Positions 45,097 through 53,937 are shown, counted from the first letter of the stretch. The stretch: DNA of 61,433 bases from an uncultured Clostridia bacterium (GCA_948442695.1 CAOJSF010000008.1:1-61433), one strand, 5' to 3'. Numbers and translations: made by a program. Notes: a model not told the origin generated them from the letters alone.

Positions 45097-45112
45097 TATG
45101 TCGAACGACATA
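45097..45112. promoter_or_regulatory. Operator site 1 (perfect inverted repeat)
   Basis: TATGTCGAACGACATA, a perfect 7-2-7 palindrome between the divergent HTH genes, near the start of the minus-strand gene. Confidence 0.75.
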
Positions 45113-45122
45113 TATATTATAT

Positions 45123-45138
45123 TATGCCTATCGACATA
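45123..45138. promoter_or_regulatory. Operator site 2 (one exact half)
   Basis: TATGCCTATCGACATA: the right half CGACATA is exact, the left half differs from TATGTCG at three positions. Centred 26 bp from site 1. Confidence 0.6.
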
Positions 45139-45151
45139 AGTCAGGCAATTT

Positions 45152-45167
45152 TATGTCGTTTGGTATA
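45152..45167. promoter_or_regulatory. Operator site 3 overlapping the plus-strand -10
   Basis: TATGTCGTTTGGTATA: the left half TATGTCG is exact, the right half diverged. It overlaps the extended -10 TGGTATAAA (45161-45169) of the plus-strand HTH gene. Confidence 0.6.
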
Positions 45168-45188
45168 AAATATTAATAAGGAGATAAA

Positions 45189-45392
45189 ATGAATAAGTTT
45201 GGAGACAGATTAAAAGAATTAAGAGAAGAAAACAATTTGACGCAAACGGCATTATCAAAAGACGTAGGTTATAGTCAATCAGCAATTGCTCGTTGGGAAG
45301 CATATAGCAAAACACCAAATATTGAAGTAGCCATAAAGTTTGCACAATATTTTAAAGTGTCAACTGATTATTTGTTGGGGCTTGAAGATTAA
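45189..45392 (+). CDS. XRE-family HTH regulator (Cro/CI type)
   Basis: A 67-residue regulator: GDRLKELREENNLTQTALSK (helices 1-2), VGYSQSAIARWEAYSKTPNI (recognition helix) and the usual end FAQYFKVSTDYLLGLED. It has no oligomerisation or peptidase domain, so it resembles a minimal Cro/CI repressor. AAGGAG precedes the ATG. It probably binds the three 16-bp sites upstream and antagonises the divergent HTH protein. Its own terminator follows immediately. Confidence 0.92.
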   Translation: MNKFGDRLKELREENNLTQTALSKDVGYSQSAIARWEAYSKTPNIEVAIKFAQYFKVSTDYLLGLED

Positions 45393-45423
45393 AAATAGGA
45401 AACAATATTGTTTCCTATTTTTT
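45391..45423 (+). terminator. Terminator of the XRE gene
   Basis: AAAAATAGGAAACAA / TTGTTTCCTATTTTT, a near-perfect palindrome with T run that begins within the stop codon region. Confidence 0.85.
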
Positions 45424-45636
45424 GTTGTCGATATTCAAAAATTTCTTTTTTAATAAGTCAAATTTGTTCAAAATTTTTTCAGTCGTATAATATCAATATA
45501 CTTTCAATCTTATATATTTAAGAAAATTATTATTATAAGATGATTATTAAAATTTTTATAAGTCTTCTAAATTTGATAAAAAGTTGTTTAAATTCAACAT
45601 TTTAATTTAATCAATCAATATAAGACAAAATTAAAT
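45424..45636. other. Gene-free AT-rich spacer
   Basis: Downstream ends of the XRE gene and rsmE meet here; nothing further recognised. Confidence 0.3.
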
Positions 45637-46341
45637 TTAATTATTCGATAAGACTGAAACGAGAGCGAGAGTGGTGATGACTGCGGTGTCACATCGTAGA
45701 ATGCGTTTGCCCAGCGAGATTGAATGAGAACATTGTTTTAAAAGTTTTGCCTCTTCCTCGTTGAAGCCTGCCTCATTGCCCACAATGACTGCGATATTTT
45801 GTTTTTTTGAGAGAATTTCGGGATTGAAAGGAGTTTCCTCATTTTCATAGGCAAATATCACAAGGTCATATTCTTTAAGCATATCGGGGAGTTCTTTTAG
45901 TTTGGCAGGCTTTGTCACATCCACAAGTTTTGAGCGCTCACATTGTTTGCAAGCGGTCATGACTTGAGAGGCAACTCGCTCTTCTTTTATATCCTTAATC
46001 ATTGTGTATTGACTTGTGAATGGAATGATTTTATTTACGCCAAGTTCAATACTCTTTGCAATGATATTGTCAAAATAATCCTTTTTAGGAAGCATTTGAA
46101 ATAGTGTGATATTTCGTTTTGGCAAAGCCTGACAAAGGAGTTTTTCTTCAATTAAGCAAATGCAGTCGTTTTTGCCCATTTTGGAAATAGTGCAGGTGTA
46201 ATCATAATCATCATTTACATTTGCGATTATTTTATCGCCTTCATTCATCCTCAAAACCTTTTTAAGGTGATTAAATTCGTTTCCGTCAATAATTATTTGG
46301 TTATCATTTTTATCATCTATTCGTCCAAAAAATCTTTTCAT
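45637..46341 (-). CDS. rsmE: 16S rRNA m3U1498 methyltransferase RsmE
   Basis: RsmE methylates N3 of U1498 in 16S rRNA. The 234-residue SPOUT-fold protein has the N-terminal PUA-like region (MKRFFGRIDDKND, HLKKVLRMNEGDKI), the IAKSIELGVNKIIPFTSQ element and the knotted cofactor site IAVIVGNEAGFNEEEA, ending SISLGKRILRCDTAVI. AGAGGA precedes the ATG. The usual neighbour prmA is missing between it and dnaJ. Confidence 0.95.
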   Translation of the reverse strand: MKRFFGRIDDKNDNQIIIDGNEFNHLKKVLRMNEGDKIIANVNDDYDYTCTISKMGKNDCICLIEEKLLCQALPKRNITLFQMLPKKDYFDNIIAKSIELGVNKIIPFTSQYTMIKDIKEERVASQVMTACKQCERSKLVDVTKPAKLKELPDMLKEYDLVIFAYENEETPFNPEILSKKQNIAVIVGNEAGFNEEEAKLLKQCSHSISLGKRILRCDTAVITTLALVSVLSNN

Positions 46342-46475
46342 GTTTTCCTCTTAAAAAGAGTATAGCAAGCAAAAGTTTTTTTTCAAAATGAATTGACGAT
46401 TTAATTTGAATTTATCATTTATTTTATTCTATTTTATTTTTGAACAATATGATTTTTGGTTGTTGATTATAAGTC

Positions 46476-46997
46476 TTAGCAACAACGATTTCTGCAACAG
46501 TTTCCTAGAATACAACCTGCGAGAAGGCAGAGTGAATTTCTGTTGCAACATTTATTGCAGTTGTGATTGCAGTTGCAAGGACGATTGCAGTTGTGGTTGC
46601 AGTTTCTGTCACAGTTTTTATGGCAATCATGACCTCTTTTTTGGTCAAAATCGAAATCTCTTCTTTCAAAGTTTTCCTCTCTTCCGCCTATTTCTGGTGG
46701 GTAGAGATTGAAGTCGTTGTCAAAGCCAAAATCTCTTTCTTCAAAGCCTCTGTTTTCAAATTCACGATATTCAAAGTTTCTTTCTTCATATTTCTTTTCA
46801 AATTCTCTGTTGTTCCAGCAGTTGCATGGACGATTGCAATCATTCCATCTGTCGCAGTTGTTACGGAAATCACAGTTGTGATGACATCTGCAATCATTGT
46901 TGCATTCACAATTTGGACGACAAGGATTGAAGCATGGATTTTGCCATACTTTGTTGTTGCAACCACAGTTGCAATTATTAAAATTATTAAATAACAT
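46476..46997 (-). CDS. Cys/Asn-rich low-complexity protein, possible coat or metal-binding protein
   Basis: A 173-residue protein with about 29 cysteines, in two Cys/Asn/His-rich blocks (about 9-60 and 124-173, words such as NCNRPCNC and CNHNCNKCC) on either side of a charged Phe/Glu/Arg block (NFEYREFENRGFEERDFGF). There is no signal peptide. The same duplicated RPCNC word in both blocks points to internal duplication. Compositions like this occur in spore-coat or metal-binding proteins, but homology cannot be claimed. TTAGGAGAAT precedes the ATG, supporting a real gene; opposite-strand frames are shadows. Confidence 0.75.
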   Translation of the reverse strand: MLFNNFNNCNCGCNNKVWQNPCFNPCRPNCECNNDCRCHHNCDFRNNCDRWNDCNRPCNCWNNREFEKKYEERNFEYREFENRGFEERDFGFDNDFNLYPPEIGGREENFERRDFDFDQKRGHDCHKNCDRNCNHNCNRPCNCNHNCNKCCNRNSLCLLAGCILGNCCRNRCC

Positions 46998-47049
46998 TTT
47001 ATTCTCCTAATTATTTCTAAATTTAATTTTTCATCAATATTATATATTA

Positions 47050-48060
47050 ATGTTGAATTGTTTTTTGGCTATTCTTGCCATTATAGGCACGGTTATAGGA
47101 TCGGGCTTTATAAGTGGCAAGGAAATTGTTGTATTTTTTGCAAGGTTTGGATATTTTTCCTTTCCTTGCATTGCTTTGGCATTTATTTTGTTTTTTCTTT
47201 TATTTAAAAAACTTTTGTCTTTGGGTGATAGTGCAATAGAAAAACTAAAAACATCAAAATTTGCATTTTTTATAAATCTGTTTTTATGTCTGTTTTTCTC
47301 GTCAGCCATGTTTGCAGGCATATCGAATTTGCTTGTATTTGACAAAATTGTTGTCAATTTTGTGATATTTTTTATAGTTTTGCTATTATCGTTTATCGTG
47401 TTTAAATTTGGAATGGGAAGTCTCAACAAAATAAACTTTATTTTAGTCCCATTCATGCTTATAGTTTTTTTAGTCATGCTTACAACTAAACTTTCAATAA
47501 AGCCACTTTCAAATTCTATTGAAGGAAGTTTTGGTGGAGTTTCATTTGTCTACGCAATACTTTATGTCATTTTAAACACTGCAAACGGTGGGGTGATAAT
47601 TGCAAATTTAGGGCAAAGATTGTCAAAGAAACAAAAAACGCAAGTAGCCTTTATATCGGCACTTACGCTTTCTGCAATTTTGCTGATTGCAAACATTGTT
47701 TTGCTTTTAAACCCAACTTCCTTTTCATCTGCCATGCCACTTGTCAATATGTTTTCAAAAGAAGGACATCTGATAATGACATTTGTTGTTTTTATAGGCT
47801 GTTTGACGACACTTCTTACACTTGTGGTAACATTGTCTTCTTCAATGCGAGGGCTGTGCAAAAATGAATTTTTAATATTTTTTGTAAGTGTAATAATGCC
47901 TTTAATCATAAGTCTTTTGGGGTTTGACTTTATTGTCGAATATCTCTATCCGCTTGCAAGTATACTCGGAATTTATCTTTTGTGTGATTTACTCTTTGCC
48001 ACAAGGGTGAAGAAATTATCGATTTTAAGTAGAAGAGTAAATCGTAAAAATTTTAAATAA
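47050..48060 (+). CDS. YkvI-like APC-superfamily membrane protein
   Basis: A 336-residue integral membrane protein with about ten helices. The first helix has TVIGSGFISGKEIVVFF, typical of APC-fold transporters of the YkvI group, and a later TLVVTLSSSMRGL segment. The substrate is unknown; an amino acid or other small molecule is likely by fold. No ribosome site is seen. A TATTAT (47038-47043) ends 6 nt before the ATG but its -35 is poor, so a leaderless start is only possible. Divergent from the Cys-rich gene. Confidence 0.82.
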   Translation: MLNCFLAILAIIGTVIGSGFISGKEIVVFFARFGYFSFPCIALAFILFFLLFKKLLSLGDSAIEKLKTSKFAFFINLFLCLFFSSAMFAGISNLLVFDKIVVNFVIFFIVLLLSFIVFKFGMGSLNKINFILVPFMLIVFLVMLTTKLSIKPLSNSIEGSFGGVSFVYAILYVILNTANGGVIIANLGQRLSKKQKTQVAFISALTLSAILLIANIVLLLNPTSFSSAMPLVNMFSKEGHLIMTFVVFIGCLTTLLTLVVTLSSSMRGLCKNEFLIFFVSVIMPLIISLLGFDFIVEYLYPLASILGIYLLCDLLFATRVKKLSILSRRVNRKNFK

Positions 48061-48206
48061 TTTGCTTAAAAATCACTAAATTTTATGAAAAAACATTGTT
48101 TTTGCTTGTTTTTTCTGAATTTTTTGCAAAATTATCTTTTAATATATCTTTTAAAATATGTTTTAAATATATTTTAATATATCTTTTAATCTTATATTTT
48201 AATTTA

Positions 48207-48324
48207 TTTTTTTAATAAATCTTTTAAATAAATCTATTAGTTATTTTTTTAATAAATCTTTTAAATAAATCTATTAGTTATTTTTTTAATAAATCTTTTA
48301 AATAAATCTATTAGTTATTTTTTG
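48207..48324. repeat. Three tandem copies of a 37-bp AT repeat
   Basis: Units of AATAAATCTTTTAAATAAAT plus CTATTAGTTATTTTTTT begin at 48214, 48251 and 48288 and are essentially identical. They lie between the convergent ends of the YkvI-like and ABC permease genes. Confidence 0.95.
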
Positions 48325-48350
48325 ATTATCTTAAAAATAATTTTTAATTT

Positions 48351-49172
48351 TTATTTTTTATATTTCTTTTCAAGTGGGCTTACTAAGAAATACATTCCAC
48401 TTGCAAGCAGGCAAAGGATGACGATACTAGCCATGACTATGTCAAGTTTTAAAAGTTGAGAGCCATAGTTGATTAAATAGCCCAGTCCCGCCTTACTTGA
48501 CAGATATTCGCCCATTATTGTGCCAACCCAACTCATGCCTACATTTATTTTTAGGGCGGTGGCAAATTCGGGTAATGCATTTGGAATTATTAATTTGAAT
48601 AATATTTGATATTTTTTTGCGTGCATTGATTTCATAAGCAATATTTTATCATTGTCACATGAAATGAAAGCGTTTAGCATTGAAATAGTTGTGATTATTA
48701 CACATATTAATATACACATTACAATTGTGGCACCAGTTCCTGAGCCAACCCAGAATATAATCATTGGGCCTAGTGCAATCTTTGGCAGTGAATTGAGGAT
48801 GATTAGATAGGGTTCAAGCACCTTTCTAAGTCGCTCGCTCCACCAAAGTATGATTGCGATAACAAAGCCGATGAATGTTGCAAGGACAAACCCGATAATT
48901 GTTTCATATAGTGATGTCCACATATGCAATAAAAGGTTGCCATTTTGAAAAAGGTCGACTATTGTTACGGCTATTCGAGAAGGGCTTGAAAAGAAGAATG
49001 GGTCTATCACTTCGGTTTGTGCAAGAAGTTCCCAAATTCCCAAAAATGCCAGAAGAACTGTAAATTGTAAAACAATTATCAGAATCTTGTTGTTTCGTAG
49101 GCTTTTTAGGTATTTTCGTCTTGCTTTTGAGTAGTTGACGATTTTTTTCTTCATTAGACTAGATTTCTCCAA
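48351..49172 (-). CDS. ABC transporter permease (NitT/TauT-SsuC type)
   Basis: A 273-residue permease with six predicted helices and the EAA-type cytoplasmic loop (SMHAKKYQILFKLIIPNALPEFATALK). The sequence pattern (LGPMIIFWVGSGTGATIVM, SWVGTIMGEYLSSKAGLGYL) matches nitrate/sulfonate/taurine and thiamine-precursor importers. Its start overlaps the ATPase gene by 19 bp. No substrate-binding protein gene is next to it, so the substrate is open; pyrimidine/thiamine precursors or sulfonates are the family options. Confidence 0.9.
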   Translation of the reverse strand: MEKSSLMKKKIVNYSKARRKYLKSLRNNKILIIVLQFTVLLAFLGIWELLAQTEVIDPFFFSSPSRIAVTIVDLFQNGNLLLHMWTSLYETIIGFVLATFIGFVIAIILWWSERLRKVLEPYLIILNSLPKIALGPMIIFWVGSGTGATIVMCILICVIITTISMLNAFISCDNDKILLMKSMHAKKYQILFKLIIPNALPEFATALKINVGMSWVGTIMGEYLSSKAGLGYLINYGSQLLKLDIVMASIVILCLLASGMYFLVSPLEKKYKK

Positions 49173-49909
49173 ATCATTTCAAAATAGTTGCCAAAATCTT
49201 TATCCTCGCGTTTTTTTAGAGGCGTCTCTTGTGGAAAAGACAGTTCAAGTTCGGTTTTCACCTCCGCTGGTCTTTTTGTCAAGATTATTATTTTATCAGA
49301 CATACTGAGGGCTTCTGAAATGTCGTGAGTGACAAGCAAAGCAGTCTTTTTTTCTGATTTTATAATTTCATATACATCATCGCATACTTTTAGTCTTGTT
49401 TGGAAGTCGAGTGCTGAGAATGGCTCATCAAGAAGTAGAAGAGCAGGTTCAAGCACCAAAGTCCTAATTAAAGCAACACGCTGACGCATACCACCACTGA
49501 GTTGGCGAGGCTTTTTGTTTTTAAAGTTGTAAAGATCATATTTCTTTAATAAGTCTTCTGCCAAAGCAAGTTTTTTCTCATCTTTTTTCATCTTTTTGAT
49601 TTCTAAACCCAGAATTATATTTTGCCAAATTGACCGCCATTCAAAAAGATGGTCTCTTTGAAACATATATCCGATTCTTTCATCGTTTTGCTCAACAGGT
49701 TTGTTGTCTAAAAGGATTTTTCCACTTGATGGTGTCAAAAGACCTGCGGTAAGCGAAAGAATTGTCGTTTTACCACATCCACTAGGACCAACAAGAGAAG
49801 AAAAAGATTCTTTTTCAACAGTGAAGTTTACGCCATTTAAAGCACAAACTTCGCTTTCTTTTGTTTGATAGAAGTATTTAACATTATTAAATTCAAGTAA
49901 TTTTTCCAT
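49154..49909 (-). CDS. ABC transporter ATP-binding protein (NitT/TauT type)
   Basis: The 251-residue ATPase that powers the adjacent permease. Walker A GPSGCGKTT, Q-loop MFQRDHLFEWRS, signature LSGGMRQRVALIR, Walker B LLLLDEPFSALD and switch His in LVTHDISEA are all intact. GAGG lies 8 nt before the ATG. Together with the permease it forms a two-gene operon ending near the 37-bp repeats. Confidence 0.93.
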   Translation of the reverse strand: MEKLLEFNNVKYFYQTKESEVCALNGVNFTVEKESFSSLVGPSGCGKTTILSLTAGLLTPSSGKILLDNKPVEQNDERIGYMFQRDHLFEWRSIWQNIILGLEIKKMKKDEKKLALAEDLLKKYDLYNFKNKKPRQLSGGMRQRVALIRTLVLEPALLLLDEPFSALDFQTRLKVCDDVYEIIKSEKKTALLVTHDISEALSMSDKIIILTKRPAEVKTELELSFPQETPLKKREDKDFGNYFEMIWRNLV

Positions 49910-50310
49910 TCGTATGACCTCTACATTATCAGTTTAGCAATCTGTGATATGATTGTTACAAATATTTTAAAATTTGTTTGAAATTATTTTTTTAAAAAAT
50001 CTTTGTTTAATAATATTATAATAATTTAATTATTTATATAATAAATTCATATATTTTTATCTTTTTCAATGATTTTTTATTTAAATCTTATTTTTTTTAG
50101 TATTTTTAATAATAAAATTTTATTTTTTATGATTTTATTTTAATTAATTTGATTTTTTATTTGAATTTTGATTAATTTATATAATTTATTTGGCAATTTT
50201 AATATTTTTCAATTTTTTGTGCATTTTTCTTAAATTTTTATTGATTTTTATTGATTTTTTAATAATTTTCAGATTTTTTTCAATTTTTTTAAAATTTTTG
50301 TCAGTCAACA
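49910..50310. other. Gene-free, almost pure A/T stretch upstream of the capsid cassette
   Basis: About 400 bp of A/T-dominated DNA without ORF, RNA or attachment-site signature that I can recognise. It marks a clean boundary between host genes and the phage-derived cassette. Confidence 0.4.
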
Positions 50311-50340
50311 TTGAAAATGGCTAAACATGGCTTTTATAAT
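50311..50340 (+). promoter_or_regulatory. Promoter of the capsid cassette
   Basis: TTGAAA (50311-50316), 18 bp, consensus TATAAT (50335-50340). It is a vegetative host-type promoter with a leader of about 14 nt. Confidence 0.75.
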
Positions 50341-50360
50341 ATGGGCAATTAGCTAATGAG

Positions 50361-50663
50361 ATGGGAGGAGGCGTGGAAGAACAAGACAAGATAAAAAAGG
50401 CCCTTATGAAGAAAGCGCTGGGATATAACGCTGATGAAGTGATTGAAGAATATGTCATTGACGAGGAAGGAGAGGCGAGACTTTCAAAGAAGAAGGTCAC
50501 AAAAAAACATTTCAGTCCTGACATAACTGCCGTTAAGGTTTTGCTTGAGAGATATTACAAGACTTATGAAGATGAGGTTTTGGCAATGTCGGATGAGATG
50601 CTTCTTTCTGAAAAAGAAAAACTTGAAAATCAGTTGAAGGAGGTAAAAAATGGAATTAAATGA
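50361..50663 (+). CDS. First protein of phage cassette, possible small-terminase-position protein
   Basis: A 100-residue charged protein: AAE-rich start, KKALGYNADEVIEEYVIDEE, the KKKVTKKHFSPDITAVKVLL element and a C-terminal coiled coil. The same position in P22-like modules is taken by the small terminase subunit, and the VTKKH..PDI..VK..L pattern is one I associate with phage proteins near terminases, but no firm homology can be claimed. Start is uncertain: ATG 50361 or GTG 50373, the latter preceded by GGAGG. Confidence 0.65.
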   Translation: MGGGVEEQDKIKKALMKKALGYNADEVIEEYVIDEEGEARLSKKKVTKKHFSPDITAVKVLLERYYKTYEDEVLAMSDEMLLSEKEKLENQLKEVKNGIK

Positions 50664-50874
50664 ATGTAAACATTTGACTAAGTGCGACTTTTATGGTTGC
50701 AACAATTTGGCTAAGTATAGTTTTTCAACTAAAGGACTTTTACGAAGGAATCTATGCTTTTGCGAAGATTGTCTTAAGGGGATGTATCAGGCGGTGGCAA
50801 AATTGCAGACGCCTAAGGGAATCAACAGCCCTTTCAAATTAAATAAAAGGTTGGGTAAAAAAGATGATAAGTGA
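50650..50874 (+). CDS. Small Cys-rich protein of the phage cassette
   Basis: A 74-residue protein with cysteines arranged as CKHLTKCDFYGC and CFCEDC, suggesting a treble-clef or zinc-finger fold, followed by a basic tail (KLNKRLGKKDDK). GGAGG precedes the ATG inside the previous gene and its end overlaps the portal gene by 11 bp. It occupies the place where a large terminase gene would be expected. Function unknown. Confidence 0.7.
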   Translation: MELNECKHLTKCDFYGCNNLAKYSFSTKGLLRRNLCFCEDCLKGMYQAVAKLQTPKGINSPFKLNKRLGKKDDK

Positions 50875-52813
50875 AGAAGAAAAAATTGTAAAAGAGGTCA
50901 TTGATGACTTTAAAAATCGTGCTGAAATGAGAAGAAGTTTTGATATCATTTGGCAGATTAATATGAATTTCTTGATGGGAAATCAATTTTGTAATGTAGG
51001 ATATGGAAATCGTTTAGAAGAAGTTGATAGACAATTCTTCTGGCAGGAGAGGGAGGTTTTTAATCATATTGCTCCTATTTTTGATATTCGTTATGCAAAA
51101 CTTTCAAAAATCAAGCCAGATATCAATATTATTCCTGCAACAAATGATGAGCGTGATAAACTTACAGCAAAAGTGTCTAAGAAGATATATAAATCGGTGA
51201 AGAACAAACTTGATATTGATCGAAAAATTAATCAGGCTATTAAATGGTCTGAAGTTTGTGGGACTGCCTTTTATAAGATAGGTTGGAATCCAAATGCTGG
51301 ACAAATTGTCGCAACGGACGAAAAAGGACAACCTATTAGAAGTGGCGAAATTGAGTTCTCTGCGGTTAGTCCTTTTGAGATTTATCCAGATTCATCAGTT
51401 TGTGAAAGTATTGAAGAATGTCAAAGCATAATTCATGCAAAAGCGTTCTCTACAAAACAAATTGAAAATATGTATGGCGTGAAAGTTGAAGGCGAAAAAA
51501 TCAATACATATGCTCTTGACAATGTGAGTTTTGGTGTTGGAGGGCTAGGCTTTAATGGAACTGTGCCTAAGATGATTGAAAATGTCAAGGAGGATAGTGC
51601 GGTTGTAATTGAAAGATATTGTCGTCCTAGTTCTGCCTATCCAAATGGCAGGCTGACAATCGTTGCGGGAAACAGGCTTGTGTTTGACGGAGAACTTCCA
51701 TATATGTTTGATGATGAAGAAAGAGATCTTCCTTTTATCAGACAAACAAGCATTGCTGAACCAGGTTGCTTTTGGGGGACAAGTGTAATTGAAAGACTGA
51801 TTCCAGTTCAAAGAGCATACAATGCTGTCAAAAACCGCAAGCATGAATTTATCAATAGGCTTTCTCTCGGTGTTTTAAGTGTCGAAGATGGTTCGGTTGA
51901 CCTCGACAACCTTGAAGATGAGGGGCTTTGTCCTGGCAAAGTGCTTGTTTATAGGCAGGGTGCAAGTGAACCTAAATATTTGCAGGGTGAGTCACTTCCT
52001 AGCGGGATTGAAAAAGAGGAGGCAAATCTCCTTGACGAATTTAAATCTATAAGTGGTGTAAGTGATCTTTTAAGTGCTGGTTCTCTTTCCTCTCAAATGA
52101 GCGGTGTTGCCATCGAACTTATGATTTCTCAAGATGAGACAAGACTTAATGCTTCTATTGATAGTATAAATTCTTCGGTCAAGCATATCGCAAAGAAAAT
52201 TTTGCAACTATATAAACAGTTTGCTCAATTGCCTAGACTTGCAAGAGTAATCGGAGAAAATGGTCAAATTGAAATGTTCTATTTTTCATCAAGTGATATT
52301 TCAAGTGATGATATTGAAATTGAGAGTCAGTCAGAGGGGTTAAACACTTTATCGCAAAGGAGAGAGATGATTATGTCGCTTCTAAAAAATGGAGTGCTTA
52401 GTGATGAAAACAATCAACTGACAAATAGAATGAAATGCAAAATCCTTGATATGCTGGGCATGGGAATTTGGGAAAATGCTCAAGATGTCAATGAACTTCA
52501 TATCAGAAAGGCAAGCAATGAAAATCTTAATCTTCTTAAAGGAGAGTCTGTAAAGGTAAGCGAAATTGACAATCATGAACTTCATATAAACGAACATATT
52601 GCCTTTATGCTGGGTGAAGACTATGAAAAGGTTTGCAAAAAGAATGATAAAGTTGAGCAGTTGTTTTTGGAGCATATAAATAAGCATAAAAATGAGAAAA
52701 TGCAAAATGATATGCAAAAAAATGACAATCAAAAAATTGTTGAGTCAAACGATATTAAAAATATCAATCATAATGACAATCAAAAAAATCATAATCAAAA
52801 CAATAATATTTAA
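50864..52813 (+). CDS. Phage portal protein (P22-like)
   Basis: Portal proteins form the dodecameric ring at the capsid vertex through which DNA passes. The 649 residues start with a helical region, then FLMGNQFCNVGYGNR, FNHIAPIFDIRYAKLSKIKP, and WSEVCGTAFYKIGWNP (family hallmarks). A beta-rich region follows, then SGVSDLLSAG and MSGVAIELMISQDETRL, then the long helical crown and a Gln/Asn/Lys-rich disordered tail. The size and motif order suit P22-type portals. The start overlaps the previous gene. Confidence 0.85.
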   Translation: MISEEEKIVKEVIDDFKNRAEMRRSFDIIWQINMNFLMGNQFCNVGYGNRLEEVDRQFFWQEREVFNHIAPIFDIRYAKLSKIKPDINIIPATNDERDKLTAKVSKKIYKSVKNKLDIDRKINQAIKWSEVCGTAFYKIGWNPNAGQIVATDEKGQPIRSGEIEFSAVSPFEIYPDSSVCESIEECQSIIHAKAFSTKQIENMYGVKVEGEKINTYALDNVSFGVGGLGFNGTVPKMIENVKEDSAVVIERYCRPSSAYPNGRLTIVAGNRLVFDGELPYMFDDEERDLPFIRQTSIAEPGCFWGTSVIERLIPVQRAYNAVKNRKHEFINRLSLGVLSVEDGSVDLDNLEDEGLCPGKVLVYRQGASEPKYLQGESLPSGIEKEEANLLDEFKSISGVSDLLSAGSLSSQMSGVAIELMISQDETRLNASIDSINSSVKHIAKKILQLYKQFAQLPRLARVIGENGQIEMFYFSSSDISSDDIEIESQSEGLNTLSQRREMIMSLLKNGVLSDENNQLTNRMKCKILDMLGMGIWENAQDVNELHIRKASNENLNLLKGESVKVSEIDNHELHINEHIAFMLGEDYEKVCKKNDKVEQLFLEHINKHKNEKMQNDMQKNDNQKIVESNDIKNINHNDNQKNHNQNNNI

Positions 52814-52899
52814 GAAATATATAGATAAGAAAATGATAGGCGAGAAAATAAAAGACAAGAAAAAGATAATTAAAAATATTAAAATGGAGGAATGGAATT

Positions 52900-53751
52900 A
52901 TGGAAGAAAAAAGAGAACAACCGATTATAATGCCAGCAACAACTTTAAACCTAGTAGATGAAAACAGTGCTATGAGCGAAATCGGCTCTCTGCATGATTT
53001 AGGGAAATTTAAAACCGTTCAGGCTTTGAAAGACGCGTATGATAGTCTGGAGGTGGAATTTACTAAAAAGTGCCAAAAACTTAGTCAGTTACAAAAAGAC
53101 AAAACTGAAAACTTATCAAAGAAGGAAGAAAACAATGAGGTAGAAAAAGAGGTTTCTGCAAAAGAGGTTGACGAACAAAAGTTGACAGAAAAAATTGATA
53201 ATTTTGTTAAAATCGACAAAATTTTTCATAAAAATGATGAAAAAACACATGAAGATGCAGAAATTATCTCAAATAACGACGAGAATGCTTCTGAAAGAGA
53301 AAATGATTTGCAAGAAGAAAATAATGAAAATGATGCAAAAGATGAGCAAATTGCTCTTTCTAAAACAGGTGAAAATTCTTTCGATGATGAAGAAATGAAA
53401 AAGTTCCTTGAATGTAATTTTGATGCAAGTTGTTATGCTGATGAAATCAAAGAAAGATTCAAAAGTGTAGACATTAAAAATTCTGACCCATTTGAGGTTG
53501 CATGGGCTCAGGTCCTTCTTAGTCATATCAAAGAAGGGGACAAAGCAAGCGACCCATTAATCAATCAATATGTTTTATCTGATAAAAATGTAAGAAAAAA
53601 GGTAATCGAGGATTATCTTGATGGCTTACGCAACTCAAAACCACCACTTGTAATTTCTTCACAGAGCGGAGAAAGGGTGTCAGGTGTCATGCCTGACAGC
53701 CCTAAAACGCTTGCTGATGCGAAGAGGCTTGTGGACAAGATGTTTAGTTAA
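52900..53751 (+). CDS. Probable capsid scaffolding protein
   Basis: A 283-residue, highly charged, mostly helical protein with a disordered Glu/Lys/Asn-rich middle (about 70-160). The C-terminus (GVMPDSPKTLADAKRLVDKM) is helical and basic, like scaffold proteins that bind coat protein. No specific homology is visible; the call rests on composition and position between portal and major capsid genes. GGAGG lies 9 nt before ATG. Confidence 0.7.
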   Translation: MEEKREQPIIMPATTLNLVDENSAMSEIGSLHDLGKFKTVQALKDAYDSLEVEFTKKCQKLSQLQKDKTENLSKKEENNEVEKEVSAKEVDEQKLTEKIDNFVKIDKIFHKNDEKTHEDAEIISNNDENASERENDLQEENNENDAKDEQIALSKTGENSFDDEEMKKFLECNFDASCYADEIKERFKSVDIKNSDPFEVAWAQVLLSHIKEGDKASDPLINQYVLSDKNVRKKVIEDYLDGLRNSKPPLVISSQSGERVSGVMPDSPKTLADAKRLVDKMFS

Positions 53752-53937
53752 AAAAATAAAAAAAGAGCAATAAAACATATTTTTTTCAAGAAAATTAATA
53801 AAATTTTATCAAATTTGGGGTATTTTTTATTAAAATCTAATAATTTTTTTTAAATTATCAAATTTGGATTTATCCTTTTAATAGAAAATATACTTTAAAA
53901 TTTGCTTATTAAATTATTAATTTTTATCAATTAAATT
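53752..53937. other. AT-rich gap before the major capsid gene
   Basis: No ORF. A possible second promoter, TTGGAT (53864) and TATACT (53889-53894) with a 19-bp spacer, would give separate transcription of the major capsid gene. TTGGAGG is the ribosome site at the end. Confidence 0.4.
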
